Assembly: GCA_025360685.1 (NCBI GenBank)
Contig: JANYBR010000103.1
Span: 1 to 9,445, forward strand
Reading direction: 5' to 3'
Source of the DNA: Pseudomonadota bacterium
GTDB taxonomy: Bacteria; Pseudomonadota; Alphaproteobacteria; Micropepsales; Micropepsaceae
Length of the DNA stretch: 9,445 bases
Shown: piece by piece, positions 1 to 6,634 of the stretch
Numbering within the stretch: the first letter of the stretch is position 1
How the letters are laid out: the number at the start of each line of letters is the position of its first letter
The notes under the pieces: model-generated
The model's input: only the letters and a program-made list of their open reading frames with translations
What the model was told of the DNA's origin: nothing
Databases searched by the model: none
Translations under genes and position numbers: made by a program

Positions 1-77
1 TTTGTGACACGCTGAGTTGCAGTGGAAATTCGGAGAGGAGACCAAGACCATTTCGTATCGTGAAACAAGGTCTTAGA

Positions 78-152
78 TGGTGGGCGCGAGAGGGATTGAA
101 CCTATGACCCCTCCCGTGTGAAGGGAGTGCTCTCCCGCTGAGCTACGCGCCC
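78..152 (-). tRNA. tRNA-Val (anticodon CAC), CCA encoded
   Basis: Read on the minus strand, this folds into a full cloverleaf of 75 nt. The 7-bp acceptor stem is GGGCGCG/CGCGCCC, the D stem GCTC/GAGC, and the anticodon stem CTCCC/GGGAG carries loop TTCACAC, which puts CAC at positions 34-36 (reads the Val codon GUG). The T loop is TTCAATC, the discriminator base is A, and CCA is encoded at 80-78. One oddity is a T-C mismatch at pair 50-64 in the T stem. A promoter-like sequence lies about 30 bp upstream. Identity as tRNA-Val rests on the anticodon. Confidence 0.95.
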
Positions 153-181
153 GCCGAGCCGGTTTCAGGCGGCGGACAGGA

Positions 182-211
182 GCTATAGGGTGGCCCCGGC
201 GCGGGCGTCAA
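182..211 (-). promoter_or_regulatory. Candidate sigma-70 promoter for tRNA-Val
   Basis: On the minus strand, TTGACG (211-206) is followed after 18 nt by TATAGC (187-182). This would place the transcription start near 175, about 23 nt before the mature tRNA 5' end at 152. The box match and the position in front of a stable RNA gene support it. It lies in the 72-bp gap between the tRNA and the stop codon of the upstream dehydrogenase gene. Confidence 0.6.
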
Positions 212-224
212 GTTGTGCCGTGCC

Positions 225-1532
225 TCAAGGTTTCGCGACCCGCCACACCGTGTTGCCGACATCGTCGGCCACCAGCAATGCGCCACTTTTGTCGATCACG
301 ACTCCCACGGGGCGGCCCAACGCCTCGCCGGCGGCGGAGAGAAATCCGTTCAGCACTTCCACCGGCATGCCGTCCGGCTTGCCGTCCTTGAAGGCGACGA
401 AGATCACGCGATAGCCGGCGCGCGGGTCGCGGTTCCAGGAGCCGTGCTGGCCGATGAACACGCCGTGCGCGAAGGCGTCTCCGAGTTTTGCGCCGTCCGA
501 AAACACCAGCCCGAGCGAAGCAGTGTGCGCGCCGAGCGCATAGTCCGGCGCAATCGCCTTGGCGACGAGGTCAGGGCGCTGCGGCTGGATGCGGTCGTCA
601 ACATGCTGGCCGTAATAGCTGTAGGGCCAGCCGTAAAAGCCGCCATCCTTCACCGAGGTCATGTAGTCGGGCACCAGGTCGCTGCCGATCTCGTCGCGCT
701 CGTTCACTGCGACCCATAGCGCGCCTGTGGCCGGGTTCCAGTCCATGCCATTGCCGTTGCGTATGCCGAACGCAAAGACGCGATGCTTGCCGCTGGCGGG
801 ATCGACTTCCCAGATGTCGGCGCGTCCCGCTTCGGCCGCGATGCCATTGTCGCCGACATTGCTGTTCGAACCGATGCTGACATAGAGCTTGCTGCCGTCG
901 CGGCTGGCGATGACGTTCTTGGTCCAGTGATGGTTGATCGTGCCGGCCGGCAGCTCGGTGATCTTGCGTCCGGGCAGCGCGATGGCCGTGTCGCCGTCAT
1001 GGTAGGGAAAGGCGAGCAGGGCGTCCGTGTCGGCGACGTAAAGCGTATTGCCGACCAGGGTCATGCCGAACGGCGTATTCAAGCCCTTGATGAAGTCGAA
1101 GCGCTGGTCGGCGACGCCGTCGCCGTTCGTGTCGCGCAGCAGCACGATGCGGTTGGGACTTTGCGTTCCGGCGCCGGCGCTGCCCAGCACGATCTTGGCG
1201 ACAAAGCCGCGCACGCCTTTTTCATCGTCCGGATGCGGCGGCGACGTCGTTTCGGCCACCAGCACGTCGCCATTGGGAAGTACTGTGAGCCAGCGCGGAT
1301 GATCAAGTCCGGCAGCGAACGCGGCGACCGCAAGACCCGGTGCAGCCTTTGGCATGCCGCCCTTCGGCCAGCCCACCGCTTTGGCGAAATTGAGCGTCGG
1401 GATGAAGGTTGCGTTCGGCGCAACCAAGCTCGGGTGCGGACCATAGCCGGCACTCTGCGGCAACTTGGCCTTCTCGCCGCAACCCGCAAGTGCCAGCGCC
1501 GCGACCAGCGCGAAATTGTGAATTCGCATCAT
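225..1532 (-). CDS. PQQ-dependent sugar (sorbosone-like) dehydrogenase, lipoprotein
   Basis: The 435-residue protein belongs to the glucose/sorbosone dehydrogenase beta-propeller group (COG2133 type), whose members oxidise sugars or aldoses in the periplasm with PQQ as cofactor. The N-terminus is a lipoprotein signal ending in the lipobox LAGC (Cys18), so the mature protein should be membrane-anchored outside the cytoplasm. Family features are visible: an EF-hand-like calcium loop DTNGDG at 134-139, NHHW at 200-203 (catalytic-base region in soluble glucose dehydrogenase), GIRNGNG at 256-262 and HGSWNR at 363-368. The start is one of two consecutive ATGs, preceded by a GGGGAA ribosome-binding site. 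The substrate cannot be read from sequence. No partner cytochrome or PQQ synthesis gene is in the window. It appears to be transcribed alone. Confidence 0.85.
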   Translation of the reverse strand: MMRIHNFALVAALALAGCGEKAKLPQSAGYGPHPSLVAPNATFIPTLNFAKAVGWPKGGMPKAAPGLAVAAFAAGLDHPRWLTVLPNGDVLVAETTSPPHPDDEKGVRGFVAKIVLGSAGAGTQSPNRIVLLRDTNGDGVADQRFDFIKGLNTPFGMTLVGNTLYVADTDALLAFPYHDGDTAIALPGRKITELPAGTINHHWTKNVIASRDGSKLYVSIGSNSNVGDNGIAAEAGRADIWEVDPASGKHRVFAFGIRNGNGMDWNPATGALWVAVNERDEIGSDLVPDYMTSVKDGGFYGWPYSYYGQHVDDRIQPQRPDLVAKAIAPDYALGAHTASLGLVFSDGAKLGDAFAHGVFIGQHGSWNRDPRAGYRVIFVAFKDGKPDGMPVEVLNGFLSAAGEALGRPVGVVIDKSGALLVADDVGNTVWRVAKP

Positions 1533-1627
1533 GTTTTCCCCACGAATTGGTGTGAACGGTCAATCCTATCTCGGTCGTGTGCTGACTCCGATTGTAGAAT
1601 GGTCGTGGGGTGAATCGATACACTCTC

Positions 1628-1764
1628 GTTGTCATGGTCCGCCGGAGTGCGGGCCAACCAGTTGGGGACAATCTCTCAATCCAATAGTTTGGCTCAGACC
1701 CTATCTTCTCAGTTCGGAGTCATTCGTCACCTGGGTGGCCCGTACTCCGGCGGGCCATGACAAT
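1628..1764. repeat. Long imperfect inverted repeat (hairpin element)
   Basis: Arms 1629-1656 and 1736-1763 are complementary at 26 of 28 positions, and both differences would be G-U pairs in plus-strand RNA. The pairing continues inward with interruptions (for example 1658-1661 with 1731-1734), leaving a loop of about 40-55 nt. The element fills about half of the 260-bp gap between the start of the dehydrogenase gene and the stop of gph. No coding sequence is seen in the gap. It could end gph transcription, be a MITE-like or REP-like dispersed element, or form a structured RNA. No clear target-site duplication flanks it. Confidence 0.75.
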
Positions 1765-1792
1765 TAACGCTATGATCGAGTTCGAAGTCTTC

Positions 1793-2455
1793 CTAAAATT
1801 TCAAATCCCGTACCAGCGCTGGTATCTGCGCGAAGTCATCGGTCACCGCGTCCCCGCCCAGAGTATGCGCGGGCACCGGCGTATAGCCGTACGAAACCAG
1901 GATCACCGGCGCCTTGGCCGCGCGCGCCGTGGCGACGTCGGTGACGCTGTCTCCGATCATCACGCCGGGTTCGCCGCCCAGCTCGCGCACCACGTCGTGA
2001 AAGATCCGCGCGTCCGGTTTCACATAGCTCATGCGGCCTGCGCCATAGATAACCGGAAAGAACCGGTCGAGTTTCAACGCGCTCAATAACAGCTCGGCCA
2101 TCGCCTGCGGCTTGTTGGTCAGGACGCCAAGCTTGTGCCCGCCTCGCAGCAACGTCGCCAGCGTTTCTTCGACACGCGGAAAGGCGACGCTCCCATCGGC
2201 GATGTGTGCCCGGTAGTGTTCCAGGAACACGTCGACCAGCCCGGGCAGGCTGGACTCTTCGACGGGCTCACCGGTGGCCGCCATCGCCTGTTCGATCAGG
2301 GAACGCGCCCCAAAGCCGACCATATGGCGCAACGTGGCCGGATCGACGGTTCGGCGCACTTGGCTGCGCAGGACTGCGTTCGTGGCGCCCAAAAGGTCGG
2401 GCGCGGTGTCGACCAAAGTTCCGTCCAGATCGAATATTAAAGCTGGATGTGACAT
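1793..2455 (-). CDS. gph: Phosphoglycolate phosphatase (HAD superfamily)
   Basis: The 220-residue HAD-type phosphatase probably hydrolyses 2-phosphoglycolate to glycolate, removing a product of DNA repair or of oxygenase side reactions. Visible motifs are I, DLDGT, with nucleophile Asp9 and acid Asp11; II, Thr113 in LTNKP; III, Lys146 in VKPD; and IV, GDSVTD (168-173) with the Mg-binding aspartates. The helical cap lies between motifs I and II. I chose the ATG at 2455 because the HAD motif follows directly; an in-frame TTG at 2497 would add 14 residues unlike the family. No strong ribosome-binding site is seen in front of 2455. The gene is divergent from glmU, a common alphaproteobacterial layout. 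Other small-molecule phosphatases share this fold, so the substrate is inferred. Confidence 0.85.
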   Translation of the reverse strand: MSHPALIFDLDGTLVDTAPDLLGATNAVLRSQVRRTVDPATLRHMVGFGARSLIEQAMAATGEPVEESSLPGLVDVFLEHYRAHIADGSVAFPRVEETLATLLRGGHKLGVLTNKPQAMAELLLSALKLDRFFPVIYGAGRMSYVKPDARIFHDVVRELGGEPGVMIGDSVTDVATARAAKAPVILVSYGYTPVPAHTLGGDAVTDDFAQIPALVRDLKF

Positions 2456-2529
2456 TAACGAATCCGAGGGTGCTCTTGAGGCAATATAGCGTCGCAAATC
2501 GTCATTTTGTCCTTTTTCTTCGGCGGTTT

Positions 2530-2535
2530 AGGTGA
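2530..2535 (+). promoter_or_regulatory. Ribosome-binding site setting the glmU start
   Basis: AGGTGA ends 5 nt before ATG 2541 and favours that start. The alternative in-frame GTG at 2532 lies inside the motif itself and would add only three residues. Confidence 0.65.
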
Positions 2536-2540
2536 ACGGC

Positions 2541-3881
2541 ATGGCAAGAGCTGCGGTGATCCTGGCGGCAGGACAGGGAACGCGGATGAAGTCCGCCAAG
2601 CCCAAGGTGATGCATGCCATCGCCGGGCTGCCGATCCTGGGACATGTGATGGCGGCGGCGCGCGGAGCGGGTGCTGAGCGCATCGTGGTCGTCATTGCGC
2701 CGGGCGCCGTCGACGTCGAGGCATTCGCGTTGCGCCAGGGCGCCGAGACGGTCGTTCAGGACAAGCAGCTCGGCACCGGGCATGCTGCCGCCTGTGCGGC
2801 AACCGCTCTGAAGAACTTCGTCGGCACGCTGGTCGTCACCTATGGCGATCATCCGCTCTTCACCTCCGCCACCTTCGAAGCCTCGTTCGCGGCGCAGGAA
2901 AAATCCGGGATGGCAATTGTCGCGTTCCATTCCAGGAGCACCGCCTATGGCCGCGTCATCACCAAACCTGACGGCCTGCTCGACCGCATCGTCGAATATC
3001 GCGACGCCAATGCAGCCGAGCGCAAGGTGGATTTGTGCAATGCCGGCATCATGGCCGCCAATGCGAAAAGCTTTTTCCGCTGGGCGGGCGAGCTCAAGAA
3101 CCACAATGTGCAGAAGGAGTATTACCTCACCGACATTCCCACCATCGCCAAGGCCGACGGAGTGGGTTGCGCGGTGGTGACGATCGAAGAGGCCGAGACG
3201 ATGGGCGTGAACAGCCGCGCCGAACTCGCGATTGCGGAGAGCGCGATGCAGCAGCGGTTGCGCGCCCGCGCGCTGGAAGCCGGGGTCGGCATGACGGCGC
3301 CCGAAACGGTGTTCCTCTCGCATGATACGGTTCTGGAAGCGGACGTGCAGGTCGGTCCCCATGTTGTGTTCGGCCCCGGCGTGACGGTTCGCAGCGGGGC
3401 GGAGATCAAAGCCTTCTCGCATCTCGAAGGCGCCACCGTGGCAAGCGGCGCGCTGGTCGGTCCGTACGCGCGGCTGCGGCCCGGCGCCGACATCGGCGAG
3501 GACGCGCATATCGGCAACTTCGTCGAGGTCAAGAACGCACGTATCGAAAAAGGCGCCAAGGCGAACCATCTGGCATATATCGGCGATGCCAGGGTGGGCG
3601 AGGGCGCGAATATCGGCGCCGGCACGATTACCTGCAACTTTGACGGCTTCGACAAACATCACACCGACATCGGCGCAGGTGCGTTCATCGGTTCCAATTC
3701 GGCATTGGTCGCGCCGGTGAAGATCGCCGACGGCGTCTTTGTCGGCGCAGGCTCGGTGATCACCAAGGAAATGTCGAAGGATTCGCTTGCCGTGACGCGC
3801 GCCGAACAAACGGAAATTCCCGGCTGGGCGGAGAAGTTCCGCCAGAGGAAGAGGGCCGAGAAGGCCGCGAGGAAGAAGTGA
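2541..3881 (+). CDS. glmU: Bifunctional GlcNAc-1-P uridyltransferase / GlcN-1-P acetyltransferase
   Basis: GlmU acetylates glucosamine-1-phosphate and then joins it to UTP, giving UDP-GlcNAc for peptidoglycan and lipid A; it acts in the cytoplasm as a trimer. The protein has 446 residues (E. coli 456). The N-terminal uridyltransferase domain shows LAAGQGTRM (8-16) and YGDHPL with the metal-binding Asp103; Asn224 in GVNSR matches the second metal ligand. From about 250 the sequence becomes hexapeptide repeats of a left-handed beta helix, with GPYARLRPG (307-315), NHLAYIGD (342-349, His343 as catalytic base) and GAGTITCNFDG (359-369). The C-terminus is a basic tail rich in Lys/Arg. glmS follows after a 171-bp gap holding a hairpin element. 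Confidence 0.97.
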   Translation: MARAAVILAAGQGTRMKSAKPKVMHAIAGLPILGHVMAAARGAGAERIVVVIAPGAVDVEAFALRQGAETVVQDKQLGTGHAAACAATALKNFVGTLVVTYGDHPLFTSATFEASFAAQEKSGMAIVAFHSRSTAYGRVITKPDGLLDRIVEYRDANAAERKVDLCNAGIMAANAKSFFRWAGELKNHNVQKEYYLTDIPTIAKADGVGCAVVTIEEAETMGVNSRAELAIAESAMQQRLRARALEAGVGMTAPETVFLSHDTVLEADVQVGPHVVFGPGVTVRSGAEIKAFSHLEGATVASGALVGPYARLRPGADIGEDAHIGNFVEVKNARIEKGAKANHLAYIGDARVGEGANIGAGTITCNFDGFDKHHTDIGAGAFIGSNSALVAPVKIADGVFVGAGSVITKEMSKDSLAVTRAEQTEIPGWAEKFRQRKRAEKAARKK

Positions 3882-3885
3882 CCGT

Positions 3886-4025
3886 TCGGCAGTCCGTAGC
3901 GACAGCGTACGGACGGGGTGAGAAAAAAAAAAAAAGAGTGTGAAGTCCATGCTTCGACAGGCTCAGCTTGAGGTATCAGTTTTGTTCCTCATCCTCGTCC
4001 CCACGCTGTTGCTACGGACTGTCGA
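3886..4025. repeat. Long hairpin element in the glmU-glmS gap
   Basis: Arms 3886-3908 and 4003-4025 pair with no unpaired base (two G-U pairs in plus-strand RNA). After a 2-nt mismatch, pairing continues through 3911-3918 with 3993-4000 and, past a one-base bulge, 3919-3922 with 3988-3991. The A-run then pairs with a T-rich stretch as far as about 3930 and 3980. The loop of about 49 nt holds TTCGACAGGCTCAG (3953-3966), a string I associate with dispersed intergenic repeats in alphaproteobacteria (from memory, not searched). The element starts 5 nt after the glmU stop and ends 28 nt before the glmS ATG. It may be a MITE/REP-like insertion or a processing or regulatory structure in a glmU-glmS transcript. 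Confidence 0.8.
3923..3935 (+). repeat. Run of 13 A
   Basis: Thirteen consecutive A residues lie within the left arm of the glmU-glmS hairpin, in an otherwise GC-rich region. Such a run is prone to length change by polymerase slippage and to sequencing error, so its exact length is uncertain. Confidence 0.9.
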
Positions 4026-4052
4026 CGGATAGAGATAAGAATAGGTCCTGAA

Positions 4053-5879
4053 ATGTGCGGAATTGTTGGAATTGCAGGCACGCGCGACGTAGCCCCGGTC
4101 ATCCTGGAGGCGCTGCGCCGCCTGGAATATCGCGGCTACGACTCCGCGGGCATAGCCACGCTCGTTGACGGGCAGATTTCGCGCCGCCGCTCGCCGGGCA
4201 AGCTCGGCAAGCTCGGTGAGGTCCTCAATTCCAATCCGCTGTACGGCCACACCGGCATTGGCCACACGCGCTGGGCGACGCATGGCGCGCCGACGGAGAT
4301 CAATGCGCATCCGCATGCCTCGGCCAAGGTTGCGATCGTGCACAACGGCATCATCGAGAATTTCCGCGAGCTGCGCGAAGAGCTGATCGCCAAGGGCCAC
4401 AAGTTCCAGTCCGAAACCGACAGCGAAGTCGCCGTCCATCTGGTCACCGACCTGCTCGACCAGGGAAAATCGCCGAAGGATGCGGCCACCGAGGCCGTGC
4501 GCCGCCTGACCGGTGCCTATTCGCTGGCAATGATCTTCACCGATCATGAAGGCTTGCTGATCGGTGCCCGCAAAGGCGCGCCGCTCGCCGTGGGTTATGG
4601 CGAGAAGGAAGGCTTTCTCGGCTCCGACGCATTTGCGCTAGCGCCCTTCACCAATCGCGTTTCCTACTTGGAAGACGGCGATGTCGTGGTCGTCGAAGGT
4701 CCGCATGTCGCGATCTTCGATTCGGCCGGCCGGCCTGCGAACCGTGAGATCAAGATCACGTCCGCATCCGCGTCGATCGTCGACAAGGGCGGCAAGCGCC
4801 ACTTCATGGCCAAGGAAATCGCCGAGCAGCCCGAAGTGATCGGCCACACCTTGTCGCACTATATCGATCCGACCGGCCCAAGCGTAATGCTCCGCGAGAA
4901 GGGCGTAACACAGGCGCTCGCGACGGCGCCGCGTCTTCTGATCGCGGCCTGCGGCACGGCCTACTACGCCGGTCTTGTGGGCAAGTACTGGTTCGAGAAA
5001 TTTGCGCGCCTTTCCGTCGAGGTTGATGTCGCCTCGGAGCTGCGTTATCGCGATCCGGTTTATGCCAAGGGCGGTGCCGCTCTGTTCATCTCGCAGTCCG
5101 GCGAAACCGCCGACACTTTGGCCGCCATGCGGCATGCCAAGGAAAACGGCCAGACGACCATCGCTCTCGTCAACGTGCCGGAGAGTTCCATCGCGCGCGA
5201 CGCGGATATTGTGGTGCCGACCTTCGCCGGACCCGAAATCGGCGTAGCCTCGACCAAAGCGTTCACCTGCCAGCTTTCGGCGCTGGCGGCGCTCGCCATC
5301 GCGGCAGGCCGTGCGCGCGGTACGATCTCGGTCGTGGAGGAGAAGCGGCTCTGCTCGGCGCTTCTGGAAACGCCGCGCCACATTGTTGAGATGCTCAAGC
5401 ACGAACCGAAATTCGAGGAACTCGGCCAGGAAATCGCCAAGGCGCGCGACGTGCTTTATATCGGCCGTGGCCCGAGTTTCCCGATCGCACTCGAGGGCGC
5501 GCTCAAGCTGAAGGAAATTTCCTACGTCCATGCCGAGGGCTACGCGGCGGGCGAGATGAAGCACGGCCCCATCGCACTGATCGACGAGAACGTTCCGATC
5601 ATCGTCGTGGCACCTTCGGATGCGCTTTACGAAAAGACCATCTCGAACATGCAGGAAAGCATGGCGCGTGGCGGCAAGGTGCTTCTGATCTCCGACAAAA
5701 AGGGCGTCGCCAAGGCCGGCAAGGTCTGGCAGGCGATCGAAGTGCCTGATGCCGATGCCCTGATCGCGCCGATCCTGTACTCGGTGCCGATCCAGCTGCT
5801 CGCCTATTACGCCGCAGTCGCCAAGGGCACGGACGTCGACCAGCCGCGCAACCTGGCGAAGAGCGTAACGGTCGAGTGA
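4053..5879 (+). CDS. glmS: Glutamine-fructose-6-phosphate aminotransferase (isomerizing)
   Basis: GlmS makes glucosamine-6-phosphate from fructose-6-phosphate and glutamine, the first step of the amino-sugar pathway that GlmU completes. The length is 608 residues (E. coli 609). The initiator Met is followed by CGIVGI, so Cys2 becomes the N-terminal nucleophile. The class II glutaminase domain spans about 2-240, with RGYDSAGIA (27-35), HTRWATHG (71-78) and HNGIIENF (97-104). The first SIS domain shows SQSGETADT (347-355) and ASTKAFT (399-405). The second shows EGYAAGEMKHGP (495-506), and the conserved C-terminal tail includes DVDQPRNLAKSVTVE with Lys603. A weak AGG (4043-4045) precedes the ATG. 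The hairpin just upstream could affect expression. All key residues are present. Confidence 0.98.
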   Translation: MCGIVGIAGTRDVAPVILEALRRLEYRGYDSAGIATLVDGQISRRRSPGKLGKLGEVLNSNPLYGHTGIGHTRWATHGAPTEINAHPHASAKVAIVHNGIIENFRELREELIAKGHKFQSETDSEVAVHLVTDLLDQGKSPKDAATEAVRRLTGAYSLAMIFTDHEGLLIGARKGAPLAVGYGEKEGFLGSDAFALAPFTNRVSYLEDGDVVVVEGPHVAIFDSAGRPANREIKITSASASIVDKGGKRHFMAKEIAEQPEVIGHTLSHYIDPTGPSVMLREKGVTQALATAPRLLIAACGTAYYAGLVGKYWFEKFARLSVEVDVASELRYRDPVYAKGGAALFISQSGETADTLAAMRHAKENGQTTIALVNVPESSIARDADIVVPTFAGPEIGVASTKAFTCQLSALAALAIAAGRARGTISVVEEKRLCSALLETPRHIVEMLKHEPKFEELGQEIAKARDVLYIGRGPSFPIALEGALKLKEISYVHAEGYAAGEMKHGPIALIDENVPIIVVAPSDALYEKTISNMQESMARGGKVLLISDKKGVAKAGKVWQAIEVPDADALIAPILYSVPIQLLAYYAAVAKGTDVDQPRNLAKSVTVE

Positions 5880-5890
5880 TGACGGCAGGG

Positions 5891-5918
5891 ATGACAGGGC
5901 TGGTCGACTCTCTATAGT
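5891..5918 (+). promoter_or_regulatory. Candidate promoter immediately before rpiA
   Basis: ATGACA (5891-5896), 16 nt, then TATAGT (5913-5918). The predicted transcription start (about 5925-5927) falls on or next to the rpiA ATG at 5927, and no ribosome-binding site precedes the ATG. Together these suggest a leaderless transcript. Box matching alone is weak evidence. Confidence 0.4.
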
Positions 5919-5926
5919 TTCGCGCG

Positions 5927-6634
5927 ATGGCCATCGATCAGAACGTTCTCAAGCGTGCCGCCGCCGCCAAGGCGGTCGAGTATGTCAACGACGGCATGAA
6001 GCTTGGGCTCGGAACGGGTTCGACTGCGGAAATATTCCTCGAGCTGCTGGCGGCGCGGGTGCGCGGCGGGCTCAACGTCATAGGCACGGCCACGTCCGAG
6101 CGGACCGCGGAGAAAGCGCGGACACTCGGCATCCCGCTCGCCTCGCTCGATGAGCTCGCGCCGCTGGATCTCACCATTGACGGCGCGGACGAGTCGGACC
6201 GCAAGCTCACTCTCATCAAGGGCGCCGGCGGAGCCTTGTTGCGCGAGAAAATCGTCGCGGCGTCGTCGCGGCGCATGCTCGTCATCGCGGACAAGAGCAA
6301 GCTGGTCGGCAAGCTGGGCCGCTTCCCGCTGCCGGTCGAAGTGCTGGAATTCGGACAGAGGACGACCGTCGCGCGGATCGGCGAAGCGCTCGCCGCGCTC
6401 GGCTACCACAACCCGTCGATCAAATTGCGCGGCCGCGACGGCCTCACCTTCATTAGCGACTCCGGCAATCTGATCTACGATTGCGCGCTGGGCGCGATCA
6501 AGTCGCCGCCGAAACTCGCGGCCGTGCTGGCCGCGATTCCGGGCGTGGTCGAGCATGGCCTTTTCATCGGCATTGCGACCACGCTCATCGTCGCCCGTCC
6601 GCGCGGTGTGGAAGTTATTGAAGCGGCGAAGTGA
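5927..6634 (+). CDS. rpiA: Ribose-5-phosphate isomerase A
   Basis: RpiA interconverts ribose-5-phosphate and ribulose-5-phosphate in the non-oxidative pentose phosphate pathway (cytoplasmic). The length of 235 residues is usual. Signature segments are GLGTGSTA (27-34, phosphate binding), TIDGADESD (83-91, with Asp85 and Asp88 matching the E. coli active-site aspartates) and KGAGGALLREK (98-108, with Lys98 and catalytic-base Glu107). ADKSKLVGKLG follows at 121-131. It starts 47 bp after the glmS stop on the same strand and could be co-transcribed, but it has a promoter-like sequence of its own and no visible ribosome-binding site. Its last 20 bp overlap the end of the opposing hydrolase gene. 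Confidence 0.95.
   Translation: MAIDQNVLKRAAAAKAVEYVNDGMKLGLGTGSTAEIFLELLAARVRGGLNVIGTATSERTAEKARTLGIPLASLDELAPLDLTIDGADESDRKLTLIKGAGGALLREKIVAASSRRMLVIADKSKLVGKLGRFPLPVEVLEFGQRTTVARIGEALAALGYHNPSIKLRGRDGLTFISDSGNLIYDCALGAIKSPPKLAAVLAAIPGVVEHGLFIGIATTLIVARPRGVEVIEAAK

Noticed and set aside
44..74. AAGACC / GGTCTT hairpin downstream of the tRNA, as a terminator
   Set aside because: The 6-bp stem has a large loop, and no T-run follows it in the direction of tRNA transcription.
783..1613. A 276-codon plus-strand frame over the dehydrogenase gene
   Set aside because: The opposite strand encodes a complete PQQ-type dehydrogenase with signal peptide and family motifs. The plus-strand product shows none.
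1600..1790. Target-site duplication around the 1628-1764 hairpin as proof of a transposable element
   Set aside because: ATCGA occurs on both sides (1614-1618 and 1775-1779) but not directly at the ends of the repeat, so it is not a convincing duplication.
2502..3950. A 482-codon open frame on the minus strand across the whole of glmU
   Set aside because: It is antisense to a complete, unmistakable glmU. Its protein resembles no family and is rich in His/Arg/Gly as expected from reading GC-rich codons backwards, and its start lies in the poly-A/poly-T tract.
3882..4052. A glmS ribozyme or riboswitch in the glmS leader
   Set aside because: The glmS ribozyme is known mainly from Firmicutes. 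Here the leader is occupied by a simple long hairpin, and I cannot recognise the double-pseudoknot core of the ribozyme.
4638..5564. A 308-codon open frame antisense to glmS
   Set aside because: glmS is complete on the other strand with all catalytic residues. The antisense frame has no recognisable domain or ribosome-binding site and reflects GC-biased third positions.
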